A stretch of 39,487 nucleotides of DNA from Bacteroidaceae bacterium (GCA_016291905.1 JAEEZS010000027.1:1-39487), one strand, 5' to 3'; positions 27,601-34,307 are shown, counted from the first letter of the stretch. Program-made: numbers and translations. Notes: generated by a model from the letters alone, not told the origin.

Positions 27601-28536
27601 GTGGCGCCGCTCACGCAACTGCGCAGCGTCACGCTGCCTGCTACCATCCAGGGCGTAGGCCAGGATGCCTTTAAGAACGCCACCGGTTTGCGCTACGTGG
27701 ATATGAGCCAGTGCGCCGACTATGCCCCCACGCTCGCCGCTGAGGGTGGTGTGCGCTCGCTCGGCATCGGTGAGAACACGCTTGCCTACATGCCTGCACA
27801 GTATGGCGAATCTAGTGATGTAAACGTAGCTGTTAGCAACGGTGCAGGATTCAGGACTCAGACTTTCCGTCTGGTGGACGGACTGGACTACTGCGTACCA
27901 TTTTCCGTAATGGCCGATAACGTAGAGAACACGCGAACATTAGAGAAGAGCGATGTGCCCTACACCATTTGTCTGCCTTATGCCATTGACATACCCAGTG
28001 GAGCGAAGGTGTACCGACTCTCAGGTCGTGGCTCGAACGAGCTGATTTTTGCCCAGCACACAGATTGCATGGAGGCCATGCAGCCCTATCTCGTCTGGGC
28101 TGAGAACAGCGATGCCCTGCTTTCGACCGTAAGCACGACACTGCCTGCCAGCACCGATGCCGGCAGCGAAGGATGTCAGCTGCAGGCAGTGGGCTATACC
28201 CTACGCGGTACATTGGATGCCATCAGCAATCAGGAGGCCGTGGAGTTGGGTGCCTATGTGATGAACGATGATGCGAAGTGGCATCCCGTGCTCTCTGACA
28301 CTGAGACCCACAAGGCTGTGACTATCCCTGCCTTCCGTTGCTTCCTGCTGCAAAGCCGTCAGGGTGGAACCCGTGGCGCCATCGGAATGACGCTGGAGGA
28401 TGCTACTGGTATTGAACAGCTGCGTACCATTGACAACGACGGCACCGAGCGCATATATGATCTTAGCGGTCGTCGCATCGATGGAAACACGAAGGGAATT
28501 ATGATCAAAAACGGACGTAAAATCATCAACAAATAA
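21685..28536 (+). CDS. Giant secreted BspA-like leucine-rich-repeat protein (2283 aa)
   Basis: This is a very large predicted surface or secreted protein. A signal peptide ends at GAWA|D (after residue 22). Most of the chain consists of BspA/LRR_5-type solenoid blocks, with motifs such as IPDSAFVGCSELERLDL, IRKGAFENCDDLQAVEF, LPSTIKHIGGWAFYGCSNL and LPDSLTVIGREVFGGCQQLE. Blocks often close with a strand-rich tail like FKIIVPKTHVKRYREKWEQY. Residues 528-785 are different: helical, Ala-rich, with one membrane-like segment. The C-terminus (IYDLSGRRI...KGIMIKNGRKIINK) resembles the YxLxGRrv...kGiyIxnGkKvivk tail common on secreted Prevotella/Bacteroides proteins and may be a sorting signal. LRR proteins of this type often bind host or bacterial surfaces. 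It is the first gene of the operon; ATG 28543 follows after six bases. Binding partner unknown. Confidence 0.88.
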   Translation: MRTKILTILALWLTMAVTGAWADEVQIRQNIEGVYEIADEVSLCDGTVVKPLKTPRRAPTDDYTYTYKGVKYTYITENNFSRFFNINVHKPSDYGWYTDDEGWYVNAEKAYITAASIDADNFPSSGEVYIINDLVGFFTGHTHLGCIADNGFRYMSGVRRIYFQDCAAMSYTANSDFYFFIGDCAFGDCENLEEVNLMQWTTSGSNHWEALPPTAVKRIWGSMLNNSPKAWIRVGTSVYQQYLGSQTWVQVRDRITTFEHASDDITVNGAVYSFLKSEDGTALSNADEQHEEIMKNLRMWNADYQQFNAASLLSDKSRTEDNANIWYTTVKGADTDYLKKNDGVLRIYNDPGSYYNYKTIAIRKGAFENCDDLQAVEFWQSNGRSSNSYSEPKLVIENDAFKNCKNLKEIRLFYKVEEGTDRWQVLGPKDIIPGNNILGLPTAEEIAVMDSAALETAWTVNPDFRILVAPDRYAEFKDDPNWINYIAFLHPADFMPTVKPDITKGGLTYGYMATGDGTFNTDQVVTQDFSLWSIPVIVAEVIMIYYSINNIVTAVKSVATARAVLKTAKEGVEEAAEMASKATFYEETATNTVEVLSDITKGNVDPTAIVNMNILQPGVDVTQMGVLKTSPLFSQMKLYGMINENGIFQQVTDQILMAIKLSSNPMSTETMQILKKYMIANANSLVLHSSTSAAKANASAAVTTAAANLTTSETAVSAAQQALISSLIANPSTLSTYIGSNIAICNLLGASLNAAALKQGMQNNIIANMHQVSTHASNMIIITPDKNLIYHTYIKSAPDDIRNAVIYTGVSKETRTTTWLPKVFQNKKQLKTVSFHDNSARTSHNMSSNLIYIPDSAFVGCSELERLDLRMQTDKNGQRAMGPENFVLCGDSIFAGLDSLKFKIIIPAERCEDFENDLSWGQYKRFFKYEDVEEVTNFTEFGVKYAFTYQNGNQYVEKQGGHTIEHLHAIGPDDDYIRDNNGALGFFNDIGSYNNYKLDYVRRNAFRKNQNVKSVSFWDVAGWLWTGDAYTDLQMALLDSCFAECPNLEYVDMLYLRTDGSNIAEPLTPAMLQLGSGVFDKSPKVRFKMTDRQTEWFAADSAWEKYEDRFLPCLFLPADPVVVSKLSDLKYRTDVARAWYDNNASKWGGWLDITRVTSDSYLNGKFSNNTDLRSFPDFKRFELVGLTQVGGSWFINCSNLNAIELPSTIKHIGGWAFYGCSNLKEITIPATVETIDASAFEYSGLKTVRCQGTKPAQLGNNVFNLSNYNGFVIYVPAEAVDAYKKAWPSYAQYIKADSEEPALIMEVTLDQAGQLAEKLGLTAIMDGSAVRHLGGAYWKYKKLKVNGPMNGIDVGVLRIMMGADAWDSDPTDGQLAYVDLSGANLLKDKEHSYNKFGVDEYLEKADWVGEYMFHNCTALETIILPNSVTEIGENTFQDAKNLKRLAVGKGLKRYTRDLLQNLMSGIDELVFLTDEFATSESDDPWEAPIARVYTKQSLLGDYMSDPALTNRARYISAPFEDDEAMKILAENKQYFPSEYFKMNNIDGVFTGNTRLTTLDELPFFTELHSLHAQEFMGCSSLKRITLPDSLTVIGREVFGGCQQLETISIAADSVPELATDALRDLPADFKIIVPKTHVKRYREKWEQYADHIVVEDEELRNDIIEVTLTEPNTLAEKLGLKTTTVQKGTYYDPIKDEEEQLYCITSVTGDYSNIRALKVNGPIGCADFCVMRFLAGYDIVRDMNNTSPFGSCRNYLGRLEYIDLYEADIEPSEYLTDGAGWQMSIKFLTKNEDDVLPGFAFGRSYSLKTVILPKTMKRVKERAFQECEYLETLVLGDECEEFVWSALDDCASMTRMYILSRKKMEMENESWVWRNLCNNYSPTFDAFYVRPSLYQEYINDDAYTGARQRTNNISSGAFKDDESFAAFAAHAAATEDDLMQISDITGWFRNHTGVIDFNALQYTSIDSLRTADVAPLTQLRSVTLPATIQGVGQDAFKNATGLRYVDMSQCADYAPTLAAEGGVRSLGIGENTLAYMPAQYGESSDVNVAVSNGAGFRTQTFRLVDGLDYCVPFSVMADNVENTRTLEKSDVPYTICLPYAIDIPSGAKVYRLSGRGSNELIFAQHTDCMEAMQPYLVWAENSDALLSTVSTTLPASTDAGSEGCQLQAVGYTLRGTLDAISNQEAVELGAYVMNDDAKWHPVLSDTETHKAVTIPAFRCFLLQSRQGGTRGAIGMTLEDATGIEQLRTIDNDGTERIYDLSGRRIDGNTKGIMIKNGRKIINK
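23266..24039 (+). other. Non-LRR helical segment inside the giant LRR protein
   Basis: Codons 528-785 encode a stretch without LRR motifs. It has a hydrophobic segment (WSIPVIVAEVIMIYYSI), then an Ala/Glu/Lys-rich helix (TARAVLKTAKEGVEEAAEMA) and long Ala/Thr/Ser helices such as AAKANASAAVTTAAANL. By eye the DNA is more AT-rich than the flanking LRR codons. LRR repeats resume at about 24040. It looks like a domain inserted into the solenoid, possibly a stalk, coiled coil or membrane-contacting element. Confidence 0.7.
25600..27000 (+). repeat. Duplicated block within the giant LRR gene
   Basis: Two diverged copies are visible in the protein. One begins at residue 1306 (EVTLDQAGQLAEKLGL, then KLKVNGPMNGIDVGVLRIM, then YVDLSGANL). 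The other begins at residue 1665 (EVTLTEPNTLAEKLGL, then ALKVNGPIGCADFCVMRFL, then YIDLYEADI). They lie 359 codons apart, each followed by its own LRR solenoid, so the protein grew by duplication of whole modules. The second copy has an AT-rich insertion near 26740-26810. Confidence 0.8.
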
Positions 28537-28542
28537 ATAACT

Positions 28543-29154
28543 ATGAAGAATCTTAAGATAATGAGTATGCTGTTCGGGAGCCTAATGCTCCTTGGCAGCC
28601 TTTCCTCGTGTGGCAGTGACGAGCCAGAGGAATTGATAGTTACGAGTGCCAAGGCGGAGTATGTGGTGAACCTTAGCCAGAACCTACTCGATGCCGCCAC
28701 CGTCACCGTCTATTATATCGATGCCAACGGACAACAAGCACAGGAGAACGCTATTTCTACCACATGGACGAAGACCGTCAGCTATTCCACACTGCCCACT
28801 AATGCCGGCTTTAGCGTACAGTCCACCTTGAAGGGCGAGCCCACGATGGAGGAATACCTTGTGGAAGCCGACGGTCAGATGACCATCACTGTGTTCGACC
28901 AGCACGGCGAACATTTTGGCACTCCCTTCGTGGGCAACAAGCATGAGGCAAAGGGTCAGCTCGGCCCCAACTTCCTAGGCCAATTTATGACGCGTATTAG
29001 CATTCGTTTGCTTGAGGCCAAGGCTATCTTGGCCGACGGTACAATCAGCAACACGACTATCACCTGGGGGGACAATGCCGATAACGTCGATCCCAACCGC
29101 GATACCGAAATCTCTACCGACGGAGCCACTGGTACGACACGGGGGGATGTTTAA
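28543..29154 (+). CDS. Small lipoprotein of unknown function (operon gene 2)
   Basis: This 203-residue predicted lipoprotein has lipobox LSSC with the lipidated Cys at 23. The next residues, GSDEPEE, are acidic, like the surface-export signals described for Bacteroidetes lipoproteins. The mature part is mostly beta-prone and contains TVTVYYIDANGQ and WTKTVSYSTLPTNAGFSV, as in small Ig-like or beta-sandwich domains. The C-terminus is Thr/Asp/Gly-rich and probably disordered. I recognise no family. It starts six bases after the LRR stop, so it is cotranscribed and could be a partner, chaperone or surface anchor for the giant protein. Confidence 0.75.
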   Translation: MKNLKIMSMLFGSLMLLGSLSSCGSDEPEELIVTSAKAEYVVNLSQNLLDAATVTVYYIDANGQQAQENAISTTWTKTVSYSTLPTNAGFSVQSTLKGEPTMEEYLVEADGQMTITVFDQHGEHFGTPFVGNKHEAKGQLGPNFLGQFMTRISIRLLEAKAILADGTISNTTITWGDNADNVDPNRDTEISTDGATGTTRGDV

Positions 29155-29196
29155 CCACTAATTACATTTTCATAGAATAACTCTGACGTCTAACGA

Positions 29197-30057
29197 ATGT
29201 CTGTTTCTCTGAGTCATAGGATTTGCGCATGGTGGAGGCGACTCAACGAGCGACAGCAACGCCCTACAGTACACACGGAGATGAGCGATGGGGCGCACAC
29301 ATGTGTCAACTGCGGCACGGCGTTCGTGGGGCGGTTCTGTCCTCAGTGTGGGTTACGGGTTAGACGACGTCGTACGACAACGAAGGACATCGTGCAGGAG
29401 TTCCTTGAGATCTGGGACCTGGGTTCGCGGACGGTCTTTCGCACCATCTATGAATTGTTTTGGCGCCCCGGCTACATGATACGCGATTACCTGAATGGTC
29501 ATCAGCCATTTTACTATTCACCATTCAAGATGGTCGTTTTCGCGACACTCATCTTTGCCCTTATTGCCTCGCTGCGAGGCATCGAACCGAATGCGGGGGA
29601 TGCTTTCGTCTATGGCGACGTGTTCCAACGCTATAGTGACACACCGTGGGTGATCAGCTTTTTCGCCCGCATCGACAGGCTGCTAGTGTGGCTTTATACT
29701 CACCCGGCCTATCAGACCTTTGTGGCAGGCATTTTCTACATTGTAGCCTCATGGATTGTGTTCCTAAGGCGTATGACGTTCTTCGAGGTGTTTTTCTCAC
29801 AACTCTATATCTCCTGTCAAATGCAAATTGTAGGGGCGCTGTGGGTGTTGGTCACAGGCAGCGAAGCGTACTATAATGTGCCACCTTTCGCCGTGCCAAT
29901 TCCCATCGGCGTGCCCCTGCTCTGCTATGACTACGCCCAGCTCTACCGGTTGCCCTTATGGCCAGCGCTCTGGCGCACCGTACTAACCTTCGTGCTTACA
30001 CTTCTGCTGATGCTAACGGTGGGTGCTCTGCCTATCTTACTTGTAAAAATCTTCTAA
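29197..30057 (+). CDS. DUF3667-type membrane protein with N-terminal zinc ribbon
   Basis: This 286-residue predicted inner-membrane protein matches DUF3667. It has an N-terminal zinc ribbon, CVNCGTAFVGRFCPQCG, with Cys36, Cys39, Cys48 and Cys51. Then comes the family's RTTTKDIVQEF, FRTIYELFWRPGYMIRDYL and GHQPFYYSPFKMVVFATL. Four to five membrane segments follow (about 111-128, 172-190, 205-220, 232-245 and 258-283). The function of the family is unknown; the ribbon should face the cytosol. A second in-frame Met at 29281 (residue 29) lies just before the ribbon and could be the true start. It sits 42 bases after the preceding lipoprotein gene. In this operon it is the only clear inner-membrane component. 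Confidence 0.8.
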   Translation: MSVSLSHRICAWWRRLNERQQRPTVHTEMSDGAHTCVNCGTAFVGRFCPQCGLRVRRRRTTTKDIVQEFLEIWDLGSRTVFRTIYELFWRPGYMIRDYLNGHQPFYYSPFKMVVFATLIFALIASLRGIEPNAGDAFVYGDVFQRYSDTPWVISFFARIDRLLVWLYTHPAYQTFVAGIFYIVASWIVFLRRMTFFEVFFSQLYISCQMQIVGALWVLVTGSEAYYNVPPFAVPIPIGVPLLCYDYAQLYRLPLWPALWRTVLTFVLTLLLMLTVGALPILLVKIF

Positions 30058-30069
30058 TTTATAAACAAG

Positions 30070-30606
30070 ATGAAAAAGAATCTACGAATGATGACTGGCA
30101 TTCTCATGTGGGGTGTAATGCTCCTCGCATGCGGTCTTGTAATTACAACACTGACAGCCTGTGGCCGTGACGACGATCCTGCCGCCAATGGTATTGACGA
30201 CCTGGCCTATTTGAAGCAACGCATTGCTGCCGACGGCTCGCTGGTATATGGAGTGCAGTTGGGCACCGACACGAAGGATATCGTGAACCGCCCCGTGGCC
30301 ACTGTTGCCGAGGCTCAAGCTGAGTTCTACAAGCTCCTCTCCGGTGGTTCTGCCCATCAGGGGCTGAGCATCGCTGCCGACGGCACCATCACTTGCTGTT
30401 TGACAACTGCCAACGGGAAGCCTCAGGGTACCATCACCTACCGTGCGTCACAAAGCGAGACAATCTATTATTGCGCCGAGGTTACCTTCAGTACGGAGGT
30501 TAGGGCGGCCACAGGCATCAGCTGCCTGCGCTATATACTCTACGACCGCTGGCCCGAGGAAGGCAACGGATTCTTGAAAGACATTCTGGATGGCATTAAG
30601 AAATAG
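30070..30606 (+). CDS. Small lipoprotein of unknown function (operon gene 4)
   Basis: This 178-residue predicted lipoprotein has lipobox LTAC giving Cys31, followed by GRDDD, an acidic surface-export-like tail. An earlier Cys21 (LLAC) is a less likely lipidation site because a further hydrophobic stretch follows it. The mature part is alpha/beta: a helix near DLAYLKQRI, then GTDTKDIVNRPVATVAEAQAE, then beta-rich TITCCLTTANGKPQGTITYR. The CC pair and later Cys residues could form disulfides. I recognise no family. It is separated by 12 bases from the DUF3667 gene and three bases from the next gene, so it is certainly in the same transcript. Confidence 0.75.
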   Translation: MKKNLRMMTGILMWGVMLLACGLVITTLTACGRDDDPAANGIDDLAYLKQRIAADGSLVYGVQLGTDTKDIVNRPVATVAEAQAEFYKLLSGGSAHQGLSIAADGTITCCLTTANGKPQGTITYRASQSETIYYCAEVTFSTEVRAATGISCLRYILYDRWPEEGNGFLKDILDGIKK

Positions 30607-30609
30607 ACT

Positions 30610-31719
30610 ATGAAGAATAGTCATTTTGTGTTGTTGGCGACAGTGTTACTGTTGACGGGCTGCACGAAGGAATGCAACACCATCTATAGGCTCGACCCGA
30701 ACGAGGAGGTAGCGAGCACCACGCCGCTGGTGACAGTCGTCTACGATGCCGATGCACTGGGCGACAATTCATATAATGATTTGATCTACAATGGTGTAGA
30801 AAGAATAGCTCAGGAGTTGGGGCTGCGTACAATGCAACAATCGCCACGAACGTACGAGGAGGGCCTGCAGTATCTGGAGCTGATGTTCCGACAGATGGAA
30901 ACGGCACAGGATTCGGTGCGTCGCCTGCTGGTGGTGGCCTCGCCCGGCTACGATGACTTCATCCGCGGGAACAACAGACGTTTGGAAGCGAATCCATTCG
31001 CCGACCTGCTTTACTTGGAGACGCGCACGCCATTGGAGGGCAAGGGCTCGACGCTTTTCCTGACCTATTACGGCGCGATGTACGAGGGTGGCAGGATAGA
31101 GGCCGCCGTGGAGCGGACAAACGCCCTGCTGGTAGGTGCCAACCGCCAGACACCGGCCATTACAGATGCCATGTTGGGTTATCACGACGGCTTCCAGGCC
31201 GGTCTGAAACTGCTGACGGAAAAGCAGGCCAGCCGGAACCATCTGTCCTCGACCTACCTCGACGAGACGGGCGCAGGTGGCTTTAGCGTGGCCGACACAA
31301 CGGCCCTGAGACTGCTGCGACAATGGCGTGACGAGGATATCACCACAATAGTACCCGTATGCGGCGGAGCATCGAACACGTTCTCCCGCATGATCAATTC
31401 GACGCTGGAGGCAATGACCATCATAGGCATCGATATCTTCTACGACAATTACTTCTCCTCATACTCGATAGTGAAGCACATCGACCGCGCCATTACACAA
31501 TGCATCCGACAATGGCTCAACGAAGGAGCGATGCCCAAGCACCAGTTGCTTGGACTGGCAGATGGCTATACGGAGGTGATCCTGAACCCAGACAGAGACA
31601 TCTATATCTGGACACCTTCAGGATATGAGGGAGAGACGGTACCACGCCTGACGATGGAAATGAAACAGGAAATGCACGAAGAAGCCGTGAGAAAGGAGGA
31701 AGAGCGTGAGAAGAAGTAA
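30610..31719 (+). CDS. Lipoprotein resembling BMP/PnrA-family binding proteins
   Basis: This 369-residue predicted lipoprotein has lipobox LLTGC (Cys18). The mature N-terminus VTVVYDADALGDNSYNDLIYNG (in parts at 41-62) matches the BMP/Med/PnrA pattern, in which GLGDxSFND begins a type I periplasmic-binding fold and binds a purine nucleoside. Later, IVPVCGGASNTF (Cys251 region) and TIIGIDIFYDN (about 271-281) fit the family's ligand-contacting AGG and IGVDsD strands. The classic Asp of IGVD is kept as IGID. The end is a charged Glu/Lys helix. No ABC permease or ATPase gene lies nearby, so transport is unlikely and ligand sensing or structural use is more plausible. The fold assignment rests on motif resemblance only. 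The frame ends one base before the next gene's ATG. Confidence 0.65.
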   Translation: MKNSHFVLLATVLLLTGCTKECNTIYRLDPNEEVASTTPLVTVVYDADALGDNSYNDLIYNGVERIAQELGLRTMQQSPRTYEEGLQYLELMFRQMETAQDSVRRLLVVASPGYDDFIRGNNRRLEANPFADLLYLETRTPLEGKGSTLFLTYYGAMYEGGRIEAAVERTNALLVGANRQTPAITDAMLGYHDGFQAGLKLLTEKQASRNHLSSTYLDETGAGGFSVADTTALRLLRQWRDEDITTIVPVCGGASNTFSRMINSTLEAMTIIGIDIFYDNYFSSYSIVKHIDRAITQCIRQWLNEGAMPKHQLLGLADGYTEVILNPDRDIYIWTPSGYEGETVPRLTMEMKQEMHEEAVRKEEEREKK

Positions 31720-31720
31720 G

Positions 31721-34069
31721 ATGTCTGATGGAAGGTGGAAGATGCTGCTGTGCGCGTCATGCATGATGCTGCTTACAGCCTGCAGGCAGGGGGATGACAC
31801 CATCGTCTATCAACAGTCGCGGCGATGGGTGGAGAAGACGGTGGCCGTGGTGGCACCGACGAGTGCCGATGTGGCTACAAAGGCACGGTTTGAAAGGACG
31901 GCACAGTGGTTCCTCGACAACCTGCACCAGGCACAGCTGCACGACACACTGTGTATTGAGCTGAAGTTGGAATGGCATGACGAGCTGACGGAAGACCTCG
32001 CACGGCTCGGCGAGACATTGGCTGACCGGGAGGACGTGCTTGCAGTCATCGGTCCCTTCGGCAACGACGGAGTGGCGCAACTGGCTCCAGCCTGTCAGCA
32101 GACCCACAAGCCCGTCATCGCACCGACGGCCACCAGTGAGGACGTAATCCGCCGCTTCGCCGTAGGTACGGCGGGTGTGGCCAATAAGGAGCCGTTCCTC
32201 TGGTCGCTGACCGAAACCGACATCACCTTCTGCGAGGTTTTGATGAGCATGTATGCCTCGTATGTCAAAAGCCAAGATTACGACCTTGAGACCAGCACCC
32301 CGGCAGCCATGTTCTCACCTGACGACAGTTACGGGCGTACGTTCTTCGACTGGGGACCCTATCAGGCTGAAGAAATGGGCATACCATTCTCGCACAACGA
32401 CCAATATACCGACGATGCCGACCTACGACGTCGCATGAAAGACTACCTGGATGAGCTGAGCGAGTTGCCCGGTTTCGGCAGTATCAACATCGGAAGCTTT
32501 TGTGTCATCGAAAACACGCAGCAGCTCTACGACATTGCCCGTGTGCGCATGGAATGGTGGGACATCGACCCCGACGAACCGATGGAAGAAGAAGGGAAAA
32601 CGGAGATGCAACAGATCCTTGAATTTTGGGGACGCACCTATTTCGCCTACAACAACCTGACGCAGGAAAGCCTGGATGCCCTTGGTCAGAAGGGAGCCGA
32701 CATCCTGCAGTATTATCAAGGTTTCTCACCATATGCCGACCCTACAACGGGTTTCGAAAAGAGCTACGAGGTGAAGTTTGGCACCAAGCCCACCCTTGCC
32801 GAGTGTAAGTTCTACGATGCTCTGATGCTGGCCGCTTTCGCAATTTCGTATACTGAGCACCAAGGTTCTGTGGTCGGCGATGCTATCAACAACGATCTTA
32901 ACAAGGCCATCATTGCCATTACCACCCCACAGGCTCAGCAACTCAGCGGTGCCGCATGGAGCGCCACGTCGATGGAACTCTACCTGAATGCCTTAGAGCA
33001 GGGACAACTGATGGACTTCAAGGGTGCCTCGGGTGATATCCGTTTTGACAGCGAAACTTTTACCTCGTCGATTCACACCACCTACGTACACTGGCAAATC
33101 AAAGACGGCAAACTCACCCACCAGAACTACCTGAGCAGCGACGGTAGCCATAGGACAGGCTCTGCGATGGCAGCCTGGAGTTGGCTAGTAGAGAACGCAG
33201 AGGAAGCCTTTGCTAATGAAGCAGAGAACAAGGATGTCGGCATTACATATCCAGCTCTCTCAGCCCAGTATGCCGTATTGGTGCAGGGCAGCAACGGTTG
33301 GAACAACTACCGTCATCAAGCCGACGTGCTCAACATTTACCAAATGCTCAAAAAGAACGGCTATGACGATGAGCACATTATTCTTATTATTGACAAGGCT
33401 CTAGGCACCGACTCGAAGAACCCCGAACCGAGCGTTATCCGTGCTGAGGATGGCGGTACCAATTTATTAGACGGCAGTGTCACAGACTATGACAATGCAG
33501 ATATTATGCCTGACGACATCTGCAACATCCTGCTCGGCGTTAAGACGGACAAGACGCCAATCGTGCTGCCAAAGGATGCGGAACAGAACGTGCTACTCTT
33601 CTGGAGTGGTCACGGCCATAACCGTGCTGGCAATGGTACCGACGAACTGGCATGGCGTAATGCCGACACAGGCCATGGCATGACGGCCAATCTCCTGCGC
33701 CAGACCATCAGCCAGATGCAGCAGCAGGGGCATTATCGTAAGATGCTCGTCCTCACGGAGCCATGTTTCTCTGAGGCCGTTATTACACCTTTGGTAGGTA
33801 TTCCTGGCGTATTGGCTATGTCAAGTGCCGGCACCTACGAACAGTCGTTTGCCGACAACTGGAGCTCAGAACTTGGTGTGTGGCGCTGCGACCGTTTCAG
33901 CCATAACCTTGTCACCCATCTCACGGCCTCGCCCTCAACAACCTACCGAGACCTCTACCTCTATTGTGCCCAGCATACCTTGGGTTCGCATGTCCATATT
34001 GTGAACTCCGCCCATTTCGGAAACCTCTACACCACCGGCCCGCAGGAATTCTTTGACATAGTCAAATAG
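31721..34069 (+). CDS. Lipoprotein fusing a LivJ-like binding domain to a C13 legumain/GPI8-like peptidase
   Basis: I choose ATG 31721, one base after the previous stop (GTG at 31706 is possible); this gives 782 residues. Lipobox LTAC gives Cys21, followed by RQGDD. Residues about 38-500 look like a type I (Leu/Ile/Val-type) periplasmic-binding fold, with VAVVAPTSADVATKARFE and VLAVIGPFGNDGVAQLAP. Residues 515-782 are a clan CD, family C13 peptidase: YAVLVQGSNGWNNYRHQADV (517-536), SGHGH with His631, and TEPCFSEA with Cys682. Against human legumain, Asn529, His631 and Cys682 match the catalytic Asn42/His148/Cys189. Arg531, Glu680, Ser709 and Asp724 match the Asn-selecting pocket, with no gap from Cys682 to Asp724. 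The KNPEPSVI and DYDNADIMPDDICNIL segments also recall GPI8. Asparagine-specific cleavage or transpeptidation is predicted; substrates are unknown. Confidence 0.85.
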   Translation: MSDGRWKMLLCASCMMLLTACRQGDDTIVYQQSRRWVEKTVAVVAPTSADVATKARFERTAQWFLDNLHQAQLHDTLCIELKLEWHDELTEDLARLGETLADREDVLAVIGPFGNDGVAQLAPACQQTHKPVIAPTATSEDVIRRFAVGTAGVANKEPFLWSLTETDITFCEVLMSMYASYVKSQDYDLETSTPAAMFSPDDSYGRTFFDWGPYQAEEMGIPFSHNDQYTDDADLRRRMKDYLDELSELPGFGSINIGSFCVIENTQQLYDIARVRMEWWDIDPDEPMEEEGKTEMQQILEFWGRTYFAYNNLTQESLDALGQKGADILQYYQGFSPYADPTTGFEKSYEVKFGTKPTLAECKFYDALMLAAFAISYTEHQGSVVGDAINNDLNKAIIAITTPQAQQLSGAAWSATSMELYLNALEQGQLMDFKGASGDIRFDSETFTSSIHTTYVHWQIKDGKLTHQNYLSSDGSHRTGSAMAAWSWLVENAEEAFANEAENKDVGITYPALSAQYAVLVQGSNGWNNYRHQADVLNIYQMLKKNGYDDEHIILIIDKALGTDSKNPEPSVIRAEDGGTNLLDGSVTDYDNADIMPDDICNILLGVKTDKTPIVLPKDAEQNVLLFWSGHGHNRAGNGTDELAWRNADTGHGMTANLLRQTISQMQQQGHYRKMLVLTEPCFSEAVITPLVGIPGVLAMSSAGTYEQSFADNWSSELGVWRCDRFSHNLVTHLTASPSTTYRDLYLYCAQHTLGSHVHIVNSAHFGNLYTTGPQEFFDIVK

Positions 34070-34134
34070 AAAACGCCATTTTTTGTGTAGATGTGTAGAT
34101 GATTTTAAAGAAAAAACTTGTTTTTTCCACCGAA

Positions 34135-34260
34135 AGAATACCCTTTTAATCTCACAGAAGACCTTTCTAATCTGACAGAAGGCCTTTTTAATTTGGCAGA
34201 AGGGCCTTCTATTTTGTCAGATGCTTTATCTGCGTTGCCAGATGCTTGGGCTGAGCGCAC
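34135..34260. repeat. Second tandem array of 21-bp units, six copies
   Basis: Units start at 34135, 34156, 34177, 34198, 34219 and 34240, exactly 21 bases apart; the last is poorly conserved. The clearest copies read like AGAAGGCCTTTTTAATTTGGC and share the AGAAGGCCTTCT palindrome and AATTTTG tract with the array at 6241-6345. The array begins about 65 bases after the C13 gene and contains no supported gene. Short reading frames across it in either direction reflect the 21-base (seven-codon) period rather than coding. Confidence 0.82.
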
Positions 34261-34307
34261 AGCCCATTGGGCTACGCTCGTAGCGTTAAAGATTGCGAAA
34301 CACCCCC

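Noticed and set aside
30610..34069. ABC nutrient-uptake system based on the two binding-protein folds
   Set aside because: No permease or ATPase gene is near, and one fold is fused to a peptidase, which does not fit an uptake cassette.
34135..34260. CRISPR array
   Set aside because: Units follow one another directly every 21 bases with no spacers, and no cas gene is present.
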